Positions 59,199-60,000 of a DNA stretch of 60,000 bases are shown piece by piece. Position 1 is the first letter of the stretch. Each line of letters starts with the position of its first letter. The stretch lies in assembly GCA_002633005.1 (NCBI GenBank), contig NMRA01000310.1:130624-190623 (forward strand), written 5' to 3'. The notes below the pieces were generated by a model, which had not been told where the DNA came from, ran no database searches, and worked only from the letters and a program-made list of their open reading frames with translations. The stretch is from Phoronis australis (Eukaryota > Phoronida > Phoronidae). The position numbers and the translations under genes are program-made.

Positions 59199-59423
59199 AT
59201 GTTTCGAAATATCGCGTGCCTCTTAATCATGTCGCTAGGTCAGTTACTTTACCTATGTTCCGTTGAGAGTAGAGTTTTTTCCCGAAGATATGAATGTAAC
59301 GGAATAAAGACTGTGAACAATGAAAAGTGTCGTGTGTTCAATCAATTCTGTATATCCGAAAACTTGCTCCCTGAAGTCCATGCCATGATCATATTTATTG
59401 ACCAACGACAGCCAGAAAGTTGA
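59199..59423 (+). CDS. Candidate small secreted protein
   Basis: From the ATG at 59199 (context agtATGt) a 74-codon frame begins MFRNIACLLIMSLGQLLYLC. It has a short basic start and a hydrophobic core ending near VES, the form of a signal peptide with cleavage around residue 24. The mature part is hydrophilic and has three cysteines (spacing C-x10-C-x6-C). An in-frame ATG lies 23 codons earlier (59130), but starting there would hide the signal. Several aataaa signals follow at 59465-59515, within 100 bases of the stop. No family recognised; a single-exon or last-exon reading are both possible. Confidence 0.3.
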   Translation: MFRNIACLLIMSLGQLLYLCSVESRVFSRRYECNGIKTVNNEKCRVFNQFCISENLLPEVHAMIIFIDQRQPES

Positions 59424-60000
59424 CTCTATACTATCACAGGAAATAATTTAAATAAGTAATAGCGAATAAATAAAACAATAAATTACATAAATAAATAACA
59501 ACAAATAAAGAATAAAGATCCTAAAAAACAAATATATGGTGGGGAAGCAAAAAGCATAAGTCACGAATTTTCAATTAACTGTTCCTGAATCCACAGGCAT
59601 TGCAAAAAGCACCATTGCTTTTTTATCGACTGCAGCCGACATATTTTGTCATATTTATTTACTGCACACACGCCCGCTAGACGTCTCTACAGTCCATGAA
59701 ACAACAATGGCCGCCAGTGGCCGTCCAATGGGATTTCGCTTGGGGGGTTTGTCTCCCTCTCTACAGTCAAATTACTGTCTTGGGTCACTCTTTTTTCCAC
59801 GAGACCCCCTAGCGGCAGCCGCAGTCATACTGAGTCTGTGTGAGTGTTACATTCGAAGAAGGTTTATCGAAAATGATTTGCTCGTTATTCGGTAAACATG
59901 CTGTGGATGAGAAAATTTCCATTTAGTTGACTGTAGAATCGGTTCTCAGTCTTCAAAGGTGCGACCTCCTACACTGGTATTTGACCACCGCAGTGTCCCG
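59424..60000. other. AT-rich tract with polyadenylation-like signals; no clear gene
   Basis: Overlapping aataaa motifs at 59465-59515 lie after the candidate at 59199. At 59707 acaacaATGGCC opens a 62-codon frame starting MAASGRPMGFRLGG, with a good start context but no other support. Confidence 0.35.

Noticed and set aside
59707-59895. 62-codon frame in a good start context
   Set aside because: No splice or polyadenylation evidence and an Ala/Leu-rich, low-information sequence; cannot be supported.

Overview
The window looks like an intergenic and intronic stretch of a metazoan nuclear genome, most likely a marine invertebrate; a lancelet or hemichordate would fit, but the sequence alone does not settle this. 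Evidence: no long open reading frames, moderately AT-rich sequence, GT-type splice donors at the ends of the few convincing coding segments, fossils of CR1/Jockey-like non-LTR retrotransposons, and many short nonautonomous DNA transposons with terminal inverted repeats. No rRNA, intact tRNA, CRISPR array, operon or prokaryotic gene structure was seen.

Coding content is sparse. Three minus-strand segments (16910-17460, 22580-22809, 30862-31109) each start with a methionine, encode a charged, low-complexity peptide with an RRRSS motif, and run into a splice donor that can be read in phase 2. I interpret them as candidate alternative first exons of one minus-strand gene (or of several genes) whose body lies at lower coordinates or outside the window. 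Weaker single-exon or first-exon candidates lie on the plus strand at 26359-26412, 38155-38304 (with a TATA box) and 59199-59423 (a small secreted-type protein).

The rest is mostly repeat-derived. Families with two or more copies here are: (a) a CATGCGCGCACCC-ended MITE with 5-bp target duplications (4866, 46540, 51231); (b) tiny CATGGGCGG-ended hairpins with 5-bp duplications (42236, 43560); (c) a GTTCAGTAACGCTAGGACC-ended MITE (six copies); (d) a GAGAACCAGTTTTC hairpin family (three clear copies, one degraded); (e) a 577-bp Mutator-like element with a perfect 10-bp target duplication and a second copy, both keeping a related small ORF starting MAD; (f) GTGGCGGAT-ended, hAT-like elements; (g) a 147-163-bp tandem repeat present in two opposed clusters; (h) two large foldback hairpins; (i) three or four non-LTR retrotransposon remnants.

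Assembly problems are visible. Ns occur at 341-348, 39824, 40426 and 48177. The last two separate near-identical copies of the flanking sequence (473 bp, and about 410 bp including a minisatellite), which looks like unmerged contig overlap or haplotypes rather than real tandem duplication.

Layout: 1-9.5 kb is noncoding with scattered repeats and a retroelement tail; 10-31 kb is the region with the three RRRSS exons, interleaved with MITEs; 32-39 kb holds the second Mutator-like copy and unassigned sequence; 39-49 kb holds assembly duplications, hairpins and a minisatellite; 50-54 kb is the opposed tandem-repeat area; 55-60 kb holds the large foldback, a reverse-transcriptase fragment, and a candidate small secreted-protein gene at the end.
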